DNA of 64,000 nt, taken from NCBI GenBank assembly GCA_000017645.1, contig CP000781.1, forward strand, positions 5,071,501 through 5,135,500, written 5' to 3'. Below, piece after piece: positions 51,417 through 60,607 of this stretch; the first letter of the stretch is position 1; every line of letters starts with the position of its first letter. Source of the stretch: Xanthobacter autotrophicus Py2. GTDB lineage: Bacteria > Pseudomonadota > Alphaproteobacteria > Rhizobiales > Xanthobacteraceae. The notes under the pieces are model-generated. The model worked only from the letters and a program-made list of their open reading frames with translations, was not told where the DNA came from and ran no database searches. Both the position numbers and the translations under genes were made by a program.

Positions 51417-53990
51417 TTAAGCGCGGAGCGTCTCGCTCACCGCCGCCACCAGCTGCTTGAGGGAAAACGGCTTGGGCAGGAAGGAAAAGCGCTCGCTGGG
51501 CGGCAGGTTGCGGGCGAACGCCTCCTCGGCATAGCCCGAGATGAAGATGACCTTGAGCGCGGGGTCGCGCGCCCGCAATTCCCGCAGCAGGGTGGGCCCG
51601 TCCATCTCCGGCATGACCACGTCGGAAATCACGATATCCACCTTGCCGGCGGTCTCGAACAGCTCGAGCGCCTCGACGCCGCTCGCCGCCGCCAGAACCT
51701 CGTAGCCGCGATTGGCCAGCGCGCGGCTGGCGAAGGCGCGCACCGCGTCCTCGTCCTCCACCAGCAGCACCCGCCCTTGCCCGGTGAGGTCGGCGACCTT
51801 GGGCTCCGGCTCGGCGGGGCGCGGCGGCTCCTCCTCCAGCGCGCCCGTGTGGCGCGGCAGGAACACGCGGAAGGTGGTGCCCTCCCCGAGCGTGCTCTCG
51901 GCGAGGATGGTGCCGCCGGTCTGCTCCACGATGCCGTAGACGGTGGAGAGGCCGAGCCCGGTGCCCTTGCCCACCTCCTTGGTGGAGAAGAAGGGCTCGA
52001 AGATCTTGCCCATGACCTCGGGCGGAATGCCGGTGCCGGTGTCGGCCACCTCCACCAGCACATAATCGCCTTCCGGCAGCCGCTGCCCGTAGGCGGTGGA
52101 GGCGGCCGCCGGGACATTGGCGGTGCGCACCGTCAGCGTGCCGCCGTCGGGCATGGCGTCGCGGGCGTTCACCACGAGGTTGATGATCACCTGCTCGAAC
52201 TGGTTCTTGTCCACCTTCACCGGCCACAGGTCGCGGGCGTGCTGCACCTCCAGCGTGATGCGCTCGCCGATGAGGCGGCGCAAAAGGGCGGCAGCATCCG
52301 AGATCACGTCGGTGAGTTCGATCACCTGAGGCAGCAGGGTCTGACGGCGGGAGAAGGCGAGCAACTGCCCCACCAGGCCGGCGGCGCGGTTGGCATTCTG
52401 CTTGATCTGCATGATGTCCGGGAAGGACGGGTCGCTCTGGCGATGCTTCACCAGCAGCAGGTCGCAATAGCCGAGAATCGCCGTGAGGATGTTGTTGAAG
52501 TCGTGCGCCACCCCGCCCGCCAGGTGGCCCACCGCCTGCAGCTTCTGCGATTCGGCGAACTGCGCCTCCAGTTGCTTCTGCTCGCTGGTATCGATGGCGC
52601 ACAAGGCGATGTCGCCGCCCCCATCCGGACCGAGCGCGGCGGCGTAGAGCCGGGCGGAGCGGCCGGCCGGGCCGGCGAGGGTCACCTCGCAGGGCGCGGG
52701 CGGCTCGCCCGCGTGCACCGCGCCGGCCAGAAGGCCTTCGGCACCGGCGGCGTCGGCCAACAGGGCCGCGAGGGGCCGGCCGGCGGCATCGCGGCCGAAC
52801 AGGCGGGCGAAGGCGGCGTTGGCGGCGCGGATGCGCCCGGCCGGGTCCACCAGCGCCAAAGCCAGCGGCGCGTTGAGGAAGAACAGGTCCGATGAAGCCG
52901 CAGGAGCACTGGTTGCAGGAGCCCCGTCAGCAGGAGCTTGCGCCGCTACGGACCGGGCTACGCCCTCCCGCGCGGGCAGGAGGTCGACGAGCGCGTCGAG
53001 CGGCACGGCGGCCGCCACCATGCCGTCGGCCGGGGGCTGGGTCGGCGCGAGGCGCAGGATGGCGGGAAAGTGCGTGCCGTCCTTGCGGGTCAGCGCGACC
53101 TTGAGGGCGGCTTCCGCCCCCACGGCCAGCACCTGTTCGAGACCGCCGAGATCGTCGGGTGCCACCACCTCGCGCACGTCGCGGCCGTCCGGCCCCCAGT
53201 CGGCGAGGGCATAGCCGAGCATGCGGCACAGGGTCAGGTTGGGCGCCAGCACGCGTCCGCCGGACAGATGCAGCAAGCCCGCAGGCGCCCGTTCCCATAC
53301 GGAGACGAGGTCCGCCCCCGGCACCACCTCGGGGGTGTGCGGCACGTCCGCCGCCCCGCTCGCCGGCGCGACAGCGGCAGCAGGCGCGGCGGCCATGTCC
53401 TGCATGTCCTCCGCCATGCGCAGCGTCCACAGCACCCGTCGCGGCGAGCCGAGCGGATGCACCGACACCTCCAGCCTGCGGCCGCCGGGGCCGGTGGCGA
53501 AGGCGACGGCGCTCGTGGCCATGGTCGCGGCGGCAACGGCGTTCAGCAGTTCGCCCACCATGGGCTGGCTGCCGGGGATGCGCGCCAGGAAACGCTCGGG
53601 CACGGGCGGTGCATCCACCCCGCTGCGGCACATGCGCAGATAGGCGGCGTTGGATTGCACCACCCGCTCGCCATCCTCCACCACCGCCATGGCGTCGCCG
53701 GAGGCGGCAAGCGCGGCGTCCGCCAGCGGATCTTCCGGTTCGCCACCGGTCAGCGTGCGCCGCACGGCGAGCACCAGCTCGAAGGCGCCCACCACGGCGA
53801 GCGCGGCCACGAGGGCCGAGAGCAGCGCATTCGTGCCCTCGCCGAGCACCACGCCCGCCGCGAAGCCGCCGGCCAGGGCGGCAGCGAGGACCAGCACCCC
53901 GCGCGCAACCCGGCCGGACGGCTTGGCGCCCGCGCGGTTGCGCACCGCCCGCCTGCCAGCGCCACTTTCCGTCGCTCGCTCACCGCTCAT
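51417..53990 (-). CDS. cckA: CckA-type hybrid sensor histidine kinase
   Basis: 857 residues from the ATG at 53990. Two N-terminal helices (about 25-75), three PAS-like regions, a HisKA domain with phospho-acceptor H496 (AGGVAHDFNNILTAILGY), an ATP-binding domain (VVNARDAMPDGG, GTGIPPEV, GTGLGLSTVYG) and a C-terminal receiver with D790 (SDVVMPEMDG). This layout is that of CckA, which feeds phosphate through ChpT to the cell-cycle regulator CtrA in alphaproteobacteria and switches between kinase and phosphatase. Confidence 0.92.
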   Translation of the reverse strand: MSGERATESGAGRRAVRNRAGAKPSGRVARGVLVLAAALAGGFAAGVVLGEGTNALLSALVAALAVVGAFELVLAVRRTLTGGEPEDPLADAALAASGDAMAVVEDGERVVQSNAAYLRMCRSGVDAPPVPERFLARIPGSQPMVGELLNAVAAATMATSAVAFATGPGGRRLEVSVHPLGSPRRVLWTLRMAEDMQDMAAAPAAAVAPASGAADVPHTPEVVPGADLVSVWERAPAGLLHLSGGRVLAPNLTLCRMLGYALADWGPDGRDVREVVAPDDLGGLEQVLAVGAEAALKVALTRKDGTHFPAILRLAPTQPPADGMVAAAVPLDALVDLLPAREGVARSVAAQAPADGAPATSAPAASSDLFFLNAPLALALVDPAGRIRAANAAFARLFGRDAAGRPLAALLADAAGAEGLLAGAVHAGEPPAPCEVTLAGPAGRSARLYAAALGPDGGGDIALCAIDTSEQKQLEAQFAESQKLQAVGHLAGGVAHDFNNILTAILGYCDLLLVKHRQSDPSFPDIMQIKQNANRAAGLVGQLLAFSRRQTLLPQVIELTDVISDAAALLRRLIGERITLEVQHARDLWPVKVDKNQFEQVIINLVVNARDAMPDGGTLTVRTANVPAAASTAYGQRLPEGDYVLVEVADTGTGIPPEVMGKIFEPFFSTKEVGKGTGLGLSTVYGIVEQTGGTILAESTLGEGTTFRVFLPRHTGALEEEPPRPAEPEPKVADLTGQGRVLLVEDEDAVRAFASRALANRGYEVLAAASGVEALELFETAGKVDIVISDVVMPEMDGPTLLRELRARDPALKVIFISGYAEEAFARNLPPSERFSFLPKPFSLKQLVAAVSETLRA

Positions 53991-54381
53991 TGCAGTCGCC
54001 CTGCTCCGCCACACCGAAAATCCGATCCCACGAGGGTGAATCGGCCCAATTGGTAAATCTGCCCCTAAACCCAAGATAAAAGAATGCGTTAACGGATCAG
54101 TTTCCGCTGGGACAGGCCGGAACAGTCCTGAAGCCAGGCCCGCATTCTGCCGCCAAATGCGCGCACGACTTAATTCCTGCCATGATTATCAACAAAGGCT
54201 TAGGCCTTGAGCTTCAGGATCACAGCCAATGCGCCGGTCGGCGTGTGCGGGTCCGAGGCTGGCACACATCGAGCCGGTGACGAAGAGGCAGAGCGCCGCC
54301 GTCGTCGGCATGGGGGTTTCCCCAATTGCGTTTCGTGGTCCACAGGCACACGAAACGCCCTTACATCAGAGCGGAGGCATG
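53991..54381. promoter_or_regulatory. Divergent promoter region between cckA and the FliO-domain gene
   Basis: About 390 bases between divergent genes; contains an AT-richer stretch around 54060-54110 and 54175-54215. No RNA gene or repeat is seen, and no promoter could be placed with confidence. Confidence 0.35.
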
Positions 54382-56076
54382 ATGCTACAGCAGTTGTTCG
54401 GTTCCCAGCTCGCGCTTCCGATCCGCCTGGCGATCGCCGTCGTCGTGATCGGCGCCTTGTTGGCCGTGACAGTGCTGGTGATGCGACGCCTCACCAGCCG
54501 TGGGCGCGGCCCCGTCCGCAGCGGGCGCGCCGGTCCCCGCCTCGCGGTTCTGGACAGTGTCGCGGTGGATCAGCGCCGTCGGCTCATCCTGGTCCGCCGG
54601 GACGAGGTTGAGCACCTGCTGCTCGTGGGTGGCAGCAGCGACATCGTGGTGGAGCACCAGATCGCCGTCGAGGATGAGGCCCCCGCTGCCGCGCCCGCGC
54701 CTGCCCCGGCCCTCGCCGCCTCCCGCGAAGCCCCGGCCCTGCAGCGACCCGCCGGCCGGCGTGGCCTTCCTCCTGCCGCGCCTGTGGCTCCCGTCGCTCT
54801 GGCAGCGGAAAGCGTCAGCGCGCCCCTGCCGGCGCCAGAGCCCGCTCCTGCGGTGGCCGTGGCTCCGCCGGCACCCGCCGTCGCGCCAGCGCCTCTCGCC
54901 GAGCCCCGCGAGGACCGTCGTCCCCTGCCCTCCCGCCGGCCCCTGCTGCGCGGCGACAATCCCGCCCCGGCGCCGCGGCCGTCCCTGCGCCCCGCCGTCG
55001 AGCCCCCTGCCATCACGCCGCCCGCCGCTCCTGCGTATGCGCCTCGGCCTGCGCCGCACGCGCCCCTGACCGCCGCCGCACCGGCGGTGGAGCCTGAAGC
55101 GGTCCGGCCCGCCGCCGTGGAGGCCCGCAAGGCGCCCGAGATCGAGCTCGCGCCGCCCGCGCGACTCGAGCCGGCACCCATCCTCCGGATGGAGCCCTCG
55201 CGCTCCGAAGCGCCCGCCCCGACCACCGACAGGCGCCTTGACGAGCTGACCCAGCGGCTCGATGCGGCGTTGGCCCATCCCGAGCCGGTCGAGCCCACCT
55301 CTACGGTAGCCGAACCCCAGCTGAGCCTTGCCGACCTGCTCGGCGAGGCCCCCGAAAAGGCGGCCGAGCCGGAATCCGCTCCCCAGGACGCCGCGCCCAA
55401 GGTGGAACCCCGGGTGGAACACAAGTCTGAGGCCGCGCCCGAGGCCGTGGTCAATCCGGAACCCGCCATCGACAGCCCGCAGGTGCGCCCCTCCGACCGG
55501 CCGCTCTCGCGCTTCCTCTACCAGTCGCGGTCACGTCCCGAGCCGCGCGGCGGCGAGGATGTGCGCCCGCGCCTCGATCCCCTGCCCCGGATCGAGCGCC
55601 CGTCGGAAGACGGCGTCCGCCCGGCCGCTCCGGCCCGCTCCGAGCCGCCGCTGCGGCCCCGGGAGTTCGCGTTCCGCCCGGTTGAAGCCAATCCCCGCGA
55701 GCCCGCCACCCGGGAGGCGCCCGCCCTCGACGCGCCGCGCCGCGAGCCGCCGGCCCTGCGCGAGATCACCCGGGAGCCGCTGCGCCCCATCGAGGCCACC
55801 CCGGTCCTGCCCCGTCCGGGCATCGGGATCGAGGCCAAGAGCGAGGCAAAGCCCGAGGTGAAAGCCGAGATCAAGGCCGACGCCCAGCTGGAGTCCAAAG
55901 TGGACGAGGAGGTCCCGGCCCGTCCCGGCTTCATCCCGTCCGTGGCGCCCAAGGCCGCCGACGCTCTGGCCGACACCCCGGCCCCCGCGCCCGAGCCGAA
56001 GGCGAAGGATCCGCTCGACGATTTCGATGCCGAGATGGCCGACCTGCTCGGTCGCAGCAGCGCCCGCGGGCACTGA
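54382..56076 (+). CDS. FliO-domain membrane protein with long Pro/Ala-rich tail
   Basis: 564 residues from the ATG at 54382, four bases after GGAGG. One N-terminal helix (LAIAVVVIGALLAVTVLVMRRL) is followed by a small domain like the cytoplasmic part of FliO (RLAVLDSVAVDQRRRLILVRRDEVEHLLLVGG) and then some 450 residues of Pro/Ala/Arg/Glu-rich disordered sequence. FliO helps assemble the flagellar export gate, but proteins like this are also found outside flagellar operons, and no other fli gene is near. A clear terminator follows. Confidence 0.75.
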   Translation: MLQQLFGSQLALPIRLAIAVVVIGALLAVTVLVMRRLTSRGRGPVRSGRAGPRLAVLDSVAVDQRRRLILVRRDEVEHLLLVGGSSDIVVEHQIAVEDEAPAAAPAPAPALAASREAPALQRPAGRRGLPPAAPVAPVALAAESVSAPLPAPEPAPAVAVAPPAPAVAPAPLAEPREDRRPLPSRRPLLRGDNPAPAPRPSLRPAVEPPAITPPAAPAYAPRPAPHAPLTAAAPAVEPEAVRPAAVEARKAPEIELAPPARLEPAPILRMEPSRSEAPAPTTDRRLDELTQRLDAALAHPEPVEPTSTVAEPQLSLADLLGEAPEKAAEPESAPQDAAPKVEPRVEHKSEAAPEAVVNPEPAIDSPQVRPSDRPLSRFLYQSRSRPEPRGGEDVRPRLDPLPRIERPSEDGVRPAAPARSEPPLRPREFAFRPVEANPREPATREAPALDAPRREPPALREITREPLRPIEATPVLPRPGIGIEAKSEAKPEVKAEIKADAQLESKVDEEVPARPGFIPSVAPKAADALADTPAPAPEPKAKDPLDDFDAEMADLLGRSSARGH

Positions 56077-56098
56077 ACCGAACGCCACGCATAAAAAA

Positions 56099-56129
56099 GG
56101 CCGGCGACGCCATGCGTCGCCGGCCTTTT
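56099..56129. terminator. Bidirectional rho-independent terminator
   Basis: ggccggcgacg and cgtcgccggcc form a perfect 11-bp stem around ccatg, with A6 before and T4 after. It lies between the convergent FliO-domain gene and dksA and can end both. Confidence 0.92.
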
Positions 56130-56170
56130 GATTGGCGGCGATGAAACCGAAGACGGCGCCCGTCGGGGCG

Positions 56171-56587
56171 TCAGTCGTCGCGATAGACCCGCTCGCGCCG
56201 CTCGTGCCGCTCCTGCGCCTCCACCGAGAGGGTGGCGATGGGACGGGCCTCCAGGCGCTTCAGCGAGATGGGCTCGCCCGTATCCTCGCAATAGCCGTAG
56301 GTTCCGTCCTCGATCCGCAGGAGCGCGGCATCGATCTTGGCGATGAGCTTGCGCTGGCGGTCGCGGGCGCGCAGCTCGATGGACCGGTCGGTCTCGGACG
56401 AGGCCCGGTCGGCGAGATCGGGATGGTTCTGATTCTCGTCCTGAAGGTGCTGCAGGGTCTCGCGGGCCTCCTTCAGGATATCTTCCTTCCAGCGCAACAG
56501 CTTGACGCGAAAATACTCGCGCTGCCTGTCATTCATGAAAGGCTCGTCCTCGCGGGGCCGATAGTCCTCGTCGATTTGGATCGACAT
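56171..56587 (-). CDS. dksA: DksA-family RNA polymerase-binding protein
   Basis: 138 residues from the ATG at 56587. Long helical coiled coil (KLLRWKEDILKEARETLQHL...DRASSETDRSIELRARDRQRKLI) followed by the C-terminal globular part YGYCEDTGEPISLKRLEARP. Only one of the four zinc-finger Cys remains, the form usual in many alphaproteobacteria (cysteine-poor DksA). Works with ppGpp at RNA polymerase to change rRNA and amino-acid gene expression. Confidence 0.92.
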   Translation of the reverse strand: MSIQIDEDYRPREDEPFMNDRQREYFRVKLLRWKEDILKEARETLQHLQDENQNHPDLADRASSETDRSIELRARDRQRKLIAKIDAALLRIEDGTYGYCEDTGEPISLKRLEARPIATLSVEAQERHERRERVYRDD

Positions 56588-56890
56588 CAGCAAGGTCCTC
56601 AATATGCGTCGCTGACCCTGGCGCCGTGTCGCTTTGGACCCTTGCATCCCAAGGATGCAGGGTCCGGGCGAACCTTGCCGCGTCAACGACCTGAAGCAGC
56701 CTCCTGGCGATCTGGCCGGCGGAGCCGGACCCTCCCGGACAGGAATGACGCTCCATTGTCGGGGGCGCTTATATCGACGCCGCAGGTTTCCGACAACCGG
56801 CATCACAGGGTTGTCGGGGCTTGACGCGGCGCGCCCCGCCCCCGACCCTGCTGCACTGCGGCGGGATGGCCGCCGGGAGGACGGGTATCC
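56588..56890. promoter_or_regulatory. Divergent promoter region between dksA and the MoxR gene
   Basis: About 300 bases between divergent genes. A short inverted repeat around 56637-56663 (gacccttgcatcccaaggatgcagggtc) can fold into a stem-loop in the dksA 5' leader. No other feature is seen. Confidence 0.4.
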
Positions 56891-57736
56891 ATGCGTTTCG
56901 AGGGCACGCAGAGCTATGTGGCGACCGATGACCTGAAGGTGGCGGTCAACGCTGCCATCGTGCTCGAACGCCCCCTGCTGGTGAAGGGCGAGCCCGGAAC
57001 CGGCAAGACCGTGCTGGCGCAGGAGGTTGCAGCAGCGCTCGGCGCGCCGCTCATCGAATGGCACGTGAAATCCACCACCAAGGCCCAGCAGGGCCTCTAT
57101 GAGTACGATGCCGTGGCTCGCCTGCGCGACAGCCAGCTCGGCGACCCCAGGGTGCACGACATCACCAATTACATCCGCCGCGGCAAGCTGTGGACGGCGT
57201 TCGCCTCCGACGTGCGGCCGGTGCTTCTCATCGACGAGGTGGACAAGGCCGACATCGAATTCCCCAACGACCTGCTGCTGGAACTCGACCGCATGGAGTT
57301 CCACGTCTACGAGACCGGCGAGCAGGTGAAGGCGCGCCAGCGCCCGCTGGTCATCATCACCTCCAACAACGAGAAGGAGCTGCCCGACGCCTTTCTGCGC
57401 CGCTGCTTCTTCCACTACATCCGTTTCCCCGACGCCGAGACCATGCGCGCCATCGTCGAGGTGCATTTCCCCGGCATCAAGCAGCGGCTCGTGGGCGAGG
57501 CCATGCGCCTGTTCTACGAACTGCGCGAGGTGCCCGGCCTGAAGAAGAAGCCGTCCACCTCCGAGCTGATCGACTGGCTGAAGCTGCTGCTCGCCGAGGA
57601 TGTGGACAGCGAGACGCTGCGCCAGCAGGATCTGCGCAAGACCATTCCGCCGCTGGCCGGCGCGCTGCTGAAGAACGAGCAGGACGTGCACCTGTTCGAG
57701 CGCCTGGCCTTCCTTGCCCGCCGCGAGCAGCGCTGA
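56891..57736 (+). CDS. MoxR-family AAA+ ATPase
   Basis: 281 residues. Walker A GEPGTGKT, Walker B LLIDEVDKAD, sensor 1 ITSNNEKELPDAFLRRC and an arginine finger region typical of the CoxD/NorQ-like branch. These ATPases act as chaperones together with a von Willebrand-factor-A partner to insert metal cofactors or mature complexes. The usual VWA gene is not next to it here. Confidence 0.9.
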   Translation: MRFEGTQSYVATDDLKVAVNAAIVLERPLLVKGEPGTGKTVLAQEVAAALGAPLIEWHVKSTTKAQQGLYEYDAVARLRDSQLGDPRVHDITNYIRRGKLWTAFASDVRPVLLIDEVDKADIEFPNDLLLELDRMEFHVYETGEQVKARQRPLVIITSNNEKELPDAFLRRCFFHYIRFPDAETMRAIVEVHFPGIKQRLVGEAMRLFYELREVPGLKKKPSTSELIDWLKLLLAEDVDSETLRQQDLRKTIPPLAGALLKNEQDVHLFERLAFLARREQR

Positions 57737-57754
57737 CGGAGCCTCATCCGCGCC

Positions 57755-58135
57755 ATGGACGCCATCGGTTTTCTCGTGACGCTGCTGGTGATCGGCGTGC
57801 CGCTCGCCATGTTCTTCGCCCTGCGCCGGACCAAGCACCCGGCGGCGCCGGAGCGACAGGCCGCGCCCGCCGCGCCGGCGCGCCGGCCCCCTGCCGATTT
57901 CGGCATGGCGCGGGAAGGCCATGATGCGCCGGCACCTGCTGTGGAGCCGTCATCCGGCACGCCAGCTTCAGGCGCTGCCGCGGCAGCCGCGGGCGGCGCC
58001 TTCATCCTGGCCGTCGAGGCGGCGCGCCAGCACGCGGGGGAAAGCGGGGGCGAATCGGCCGACGCCGGCCACAGGACTGGCCACGGAGGGAACGGACCGG
58101 ATTCCGGCGCCGACTCCGGCAGCGGCGGCGCCTAG
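57755..58135 (+). CDS. Small membrane-anchored protein of unknown function
   Basis: 126 residues, 18 bases after the MoxR gene. One N-terminal helix (GFLVTLLVIGVPLAMFFAL), then Pro/Ala-rich and a Gly/Ser-rich polar tail (GESGGESADAGHRTG). No family recognised; probably co-transcribed with the MoxR ATPase. Low-complexity tail makes its length uncertain. Confidence 0.55.
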   Translation: MDAIGFLVTLLVIGVPLAMFFALRRTKHPAAPERQAAPAAPARRPPADFGMAREGHDAPAPAVEPSSGTPASGAAAAAAGGAFILAVEAARQHAGESGGESADAGHRTGHGGNGPDSGADSGSGGA

Positions 58136-58302
58136 GGTTTGGCCCGATCACACTGCCCCGCGCGCCAGTCGCGCGCGGACTGATTCCAGCAGCGTCGGGA
58201 CGGGATCAGCCGTCAGGTCGCGGCGAGCACCGCGACTGTCAGGCTATCCCACGCGCCTTCTCGTGACAAAGACAGGGACGCTTCCGGGCGCAAGGCGCCC
58301 GA

Positions 58303-59151
58303 TCACCACCAGGCCTTGCCGATGTTGAAGGTGTAGCTGAGCGAGACGCCGGCCATGAACTGGTTGGCATCGGTGGTGAGCGGCGAGGACGAGGCGTCGC
58401 CCAGCAGGTGGCCGTAGGTGCCGTAAACACCGGCCTCGAAGCCATTGCGGAAATTGTAGGTGAGCTGGGCGGTGGCCCCCACCAGGTCGAACCCGGCGCC
58501 CGCGCTGTAGGCCGGCAGCGGATTGCCGAATGCCGTGGCCACGGCCGCCTGCACCGGCGTGACACCAAAATAGGTCTCCATATAGCCGGAGCCGCCATAG
58601 GTCAGGCGCGGGCCGACAGCGAAGCGCCACTGGCCGTAGGGCACGATGACATCGGCGCCGAGCAGGCCGCGGATGCCCTCGAAACCACCGACGCCGTAGC
58701 GCAGCTCGGCGCGGGTGCGCAGCCAAGGCGTCACGTACCATTCGGCGAAGCCGCCGGCTTCCACCGAGACGCCGATATCGCCAAGACCGGTCAGAATGTC
58801 GGAATCGCTCGCGTTGCGCCCCCAGTCGAGCCGCCCGACCGCGCCGACGCGGAAGGTGCCGGTATCCAGCAGGGCGATGGAGGGGTTGTCGTCCACGCTG
58901 CGGAAGACGTTGAGCTGACTCGCCTTGCTGATGGAGAAGATGAGACCCGGGCGCACCGTGTAGTCATCGGAACCGGGGTACTTGGGTTCCAGCTGGCCGG
59001 CAGCGCCGATGGTCAGATACCAGTCCTCCTGCGCCGAAGGCGCGACCGGGGTGGCCGGCGGCGGCGAAAACAGGTCGGCCGCCGTGGCGGGAACCAGCCC
59101 GCCCACGGAAAACACCGTGGCGAGAAGGGCGAAACGCAGCGACCGATGCAT
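58303..59151 (-). CDS. MipA/OmpV-family outer-membrane protein
   Basis: 282 residues with a signal peptide (cleavage near VPATA-AD) and an alternating-hydrophobic beta-barrel sequence (YPGSDDYTVRPGLIFSIS, GLGDIGVSVEAGGFAEWY) ending in a typical aromatic barrel C-terminus (SYTFNIGKAWW). The family includes scaffold and small-molecule porins; the substrate is unknown. Confidence 0.85.
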   Translation of the reverse strand: MHRSLRFALLATVFSVGGLVPATAADLFSPPPATPVAPSAQEDWYLTIGAAGQLEPKYPGSDDYTVRPGLIFSISKASQLNVFRSVDDNPSIALLDTGTFRVGAVGRLDWGRNASDSDILTGLGDIGVSVEAGGFAEWYVTPWLRTRAELRYGVGGFEGIRGLLGADVIVPYGQWRFAVGPRLTYGGSGYMETYFGVTPVQAAVATAFGNPLPAYSAGAGFDLVGATAQLTYNFRNGFEAGVYGTYGHLLGDASSSPLTTDANQFMAGVSLSYTFNIGKAWW

Positions 59152-59344
59152 GGATGACCTCTGACTGAAACCGCGGCCATCCTGCGGCCGAGCCGTTTGT
59201 AAATCCCCAACGCGGCGACACCGTCCGGGCTGTTCAGAGAAGATGGCTAACGGCCTGTTGCGTCAAGAGCTTGCCGGCGATGCCGGGCGCACCGTTGCAA
59301 AAGGGCAACGCCTGTTCCACCGCGGAGCGTATGACGCCCCGGTC

Positions 59345-60127
59345 TCAGCCCGGCCCCCCGCTGCGGCGCCGGGTCCACAGGAAGGCGGCCGTCACGCCCA
59401 CCAGGGCAGCGGCGAGGCCGTACCAGGTAAGCGCATATTCCAGATGACGGTTGGGAAACGCGAGGCGCGTGCCGCCGGACAGGGGCAGCCCGCCCGGCAC
59501 GGCATTCGCCTCCTCGTCGATGACGAAGGGCGCCGCGCCCGTGAGGCCGCGGGCGGCGGAGATGCCAGCGGGATCCATGCGGAAAAAGCTCTCATGGGCG
59601 GGATCGTTGGCCGGCACGAACCAGCTCGCCTCCTCCGGCAGACGCAGCAGGCCCACCACCTCCACCTCACCCGCCACCTGGCCGGCGGCGCGGGAGGCGG
59701 GATCGCGCCGGTCGGACGGGACGAAGCCGCGATTGACCAGGATCGGCGGCCCGTCCGGGCGCAGCAGCGGCGTCACAACGAGATAGCCCTGCCCCTTCAC
59801 GGGACCCACCGCATCCTCGCCGCGCACCGTATAGACCAGGGTTTCCCGCCCATGATCAAAGGTGCCACGCACCCGAACCCGGCGATACTCGTCCGCCTCG
59901 CGGCTGAGCCTGGGCCAGAGTTCCGGAGCCGGAACAGGCGCGGGCGGGGCATGGACACGCGCGTCCACGCGGGCGAGCAGCTCTTCCTTCCACGCCAGGC
60001 GCTCCAGCTGCCAGGTCCCGAGGCCGATCAGGATGAGGAAGGCCACCAGGGCGGCAAGTGCGGGCACCACCAGGCCGCGGCCCGGCCGCCGCGCGCGCCC
60101 GGTCGCGGAGTCCGGCGCAGCGCTCAC
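59345..60127 (-). CDS. surf1: SURF1-family cytochrome oxidase assembly protein
   Basis: 260 residues with one helix at each end (VPALAALVAFLILIGLGTWQLERLAWK; AALVGVTAAFLW) and the conserved GTWQ...R and VNRGFVP motifs. SURF1 helps insert heme a into subunit I of the aa3 oxidase. Its start overlaps the DUF983 stop by four bases. Confidence 0.93.
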   Translation of the reverse strand: MSAAPDSATGRARRPGRGLVVPALAALVAFLILIGLGTWQLERLAWKEELLARVDARVHAPPAPVPAPELWPRLSREADEYRRVRVRGTFDHGRETLVYTVRGEDAVGPVKGQGYLVVTPLLRPDGPPILVNRGFVPSDRRDPASRAAGQVAGEVEVVGLLRLPEEASWFVPANDPAHESFFRMDPAGISAARGLTGAAPFVIDEEANAVPGGLPLSGGTRLAFPNRHLEYALTWYGLAAALVGVTAAFLWTRRRSGGPG

Positions 60128-60510
60128 GGCGTGTGCGAATCGAGCCGCCCCTCGGCGGCCTTGTTGCGGTATTGCAGCGCCACCATCACGCCCTTGAACG
60201 GGCGCAGCAGTCCCAGCGTCACCACGAGGATGGCGGGTATCCAGAGCATCGCATGGACCCAGAGCGGCGGCTCGAATGCCGCCTCCACCCAGAAGGCCAG
60301 CGCCACCACCACGAAGCCGCCGAACAGGATGACGAACACCGCCGGCCCGTCACCGGAATCGGCAAAGCCATAATCGAGCCCACAGGCGGTGCAGGACGGC
60401 GCCAGATCCAGGAACCCCTTGAACAGCGGCCCGCGCCCGCATCGGGGGCAGTGGCAGCCAAGACCGGCCGACCACGGGGAGATCGGCGCGAAATAAGGGT
60501 CCAGGGGCAT
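60124..60510 (-). CDS. DUF983 membrane protein
   Basis: 128 residues. N-terminal zinc-ribbon-like segment CPRCGRGPLFKGFLDLAPSCTACGLDY and two helices. Family typically sits between ctaE and surf1 in alphaproteobacterial oxidase clusters; its part in oxidase assembly is assumed from that. Confidence 0.9.
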   Translation of the reverse strand: MPLDPYFAPISPWSAGLGCHCPRCGRGPLFKGFLDLAPSCTACGLDYGFADSGDGPAVFVILFGGFVVVALAFWVEAAFEPPLWVHAMLWIPAILVVTLGLLRPFKGVMVALQYRNKAAEGRLDSHTP

Positions 60511-60607
60511 GATCTATTTCCTTGCGTCCGGACGGGCGTGCTTATCGTCCCGGTACGGAGCGAAGACAGGGCGAGTTCGGCATGCCGCCCCCGCCCTGCC
60601 TGATTGG

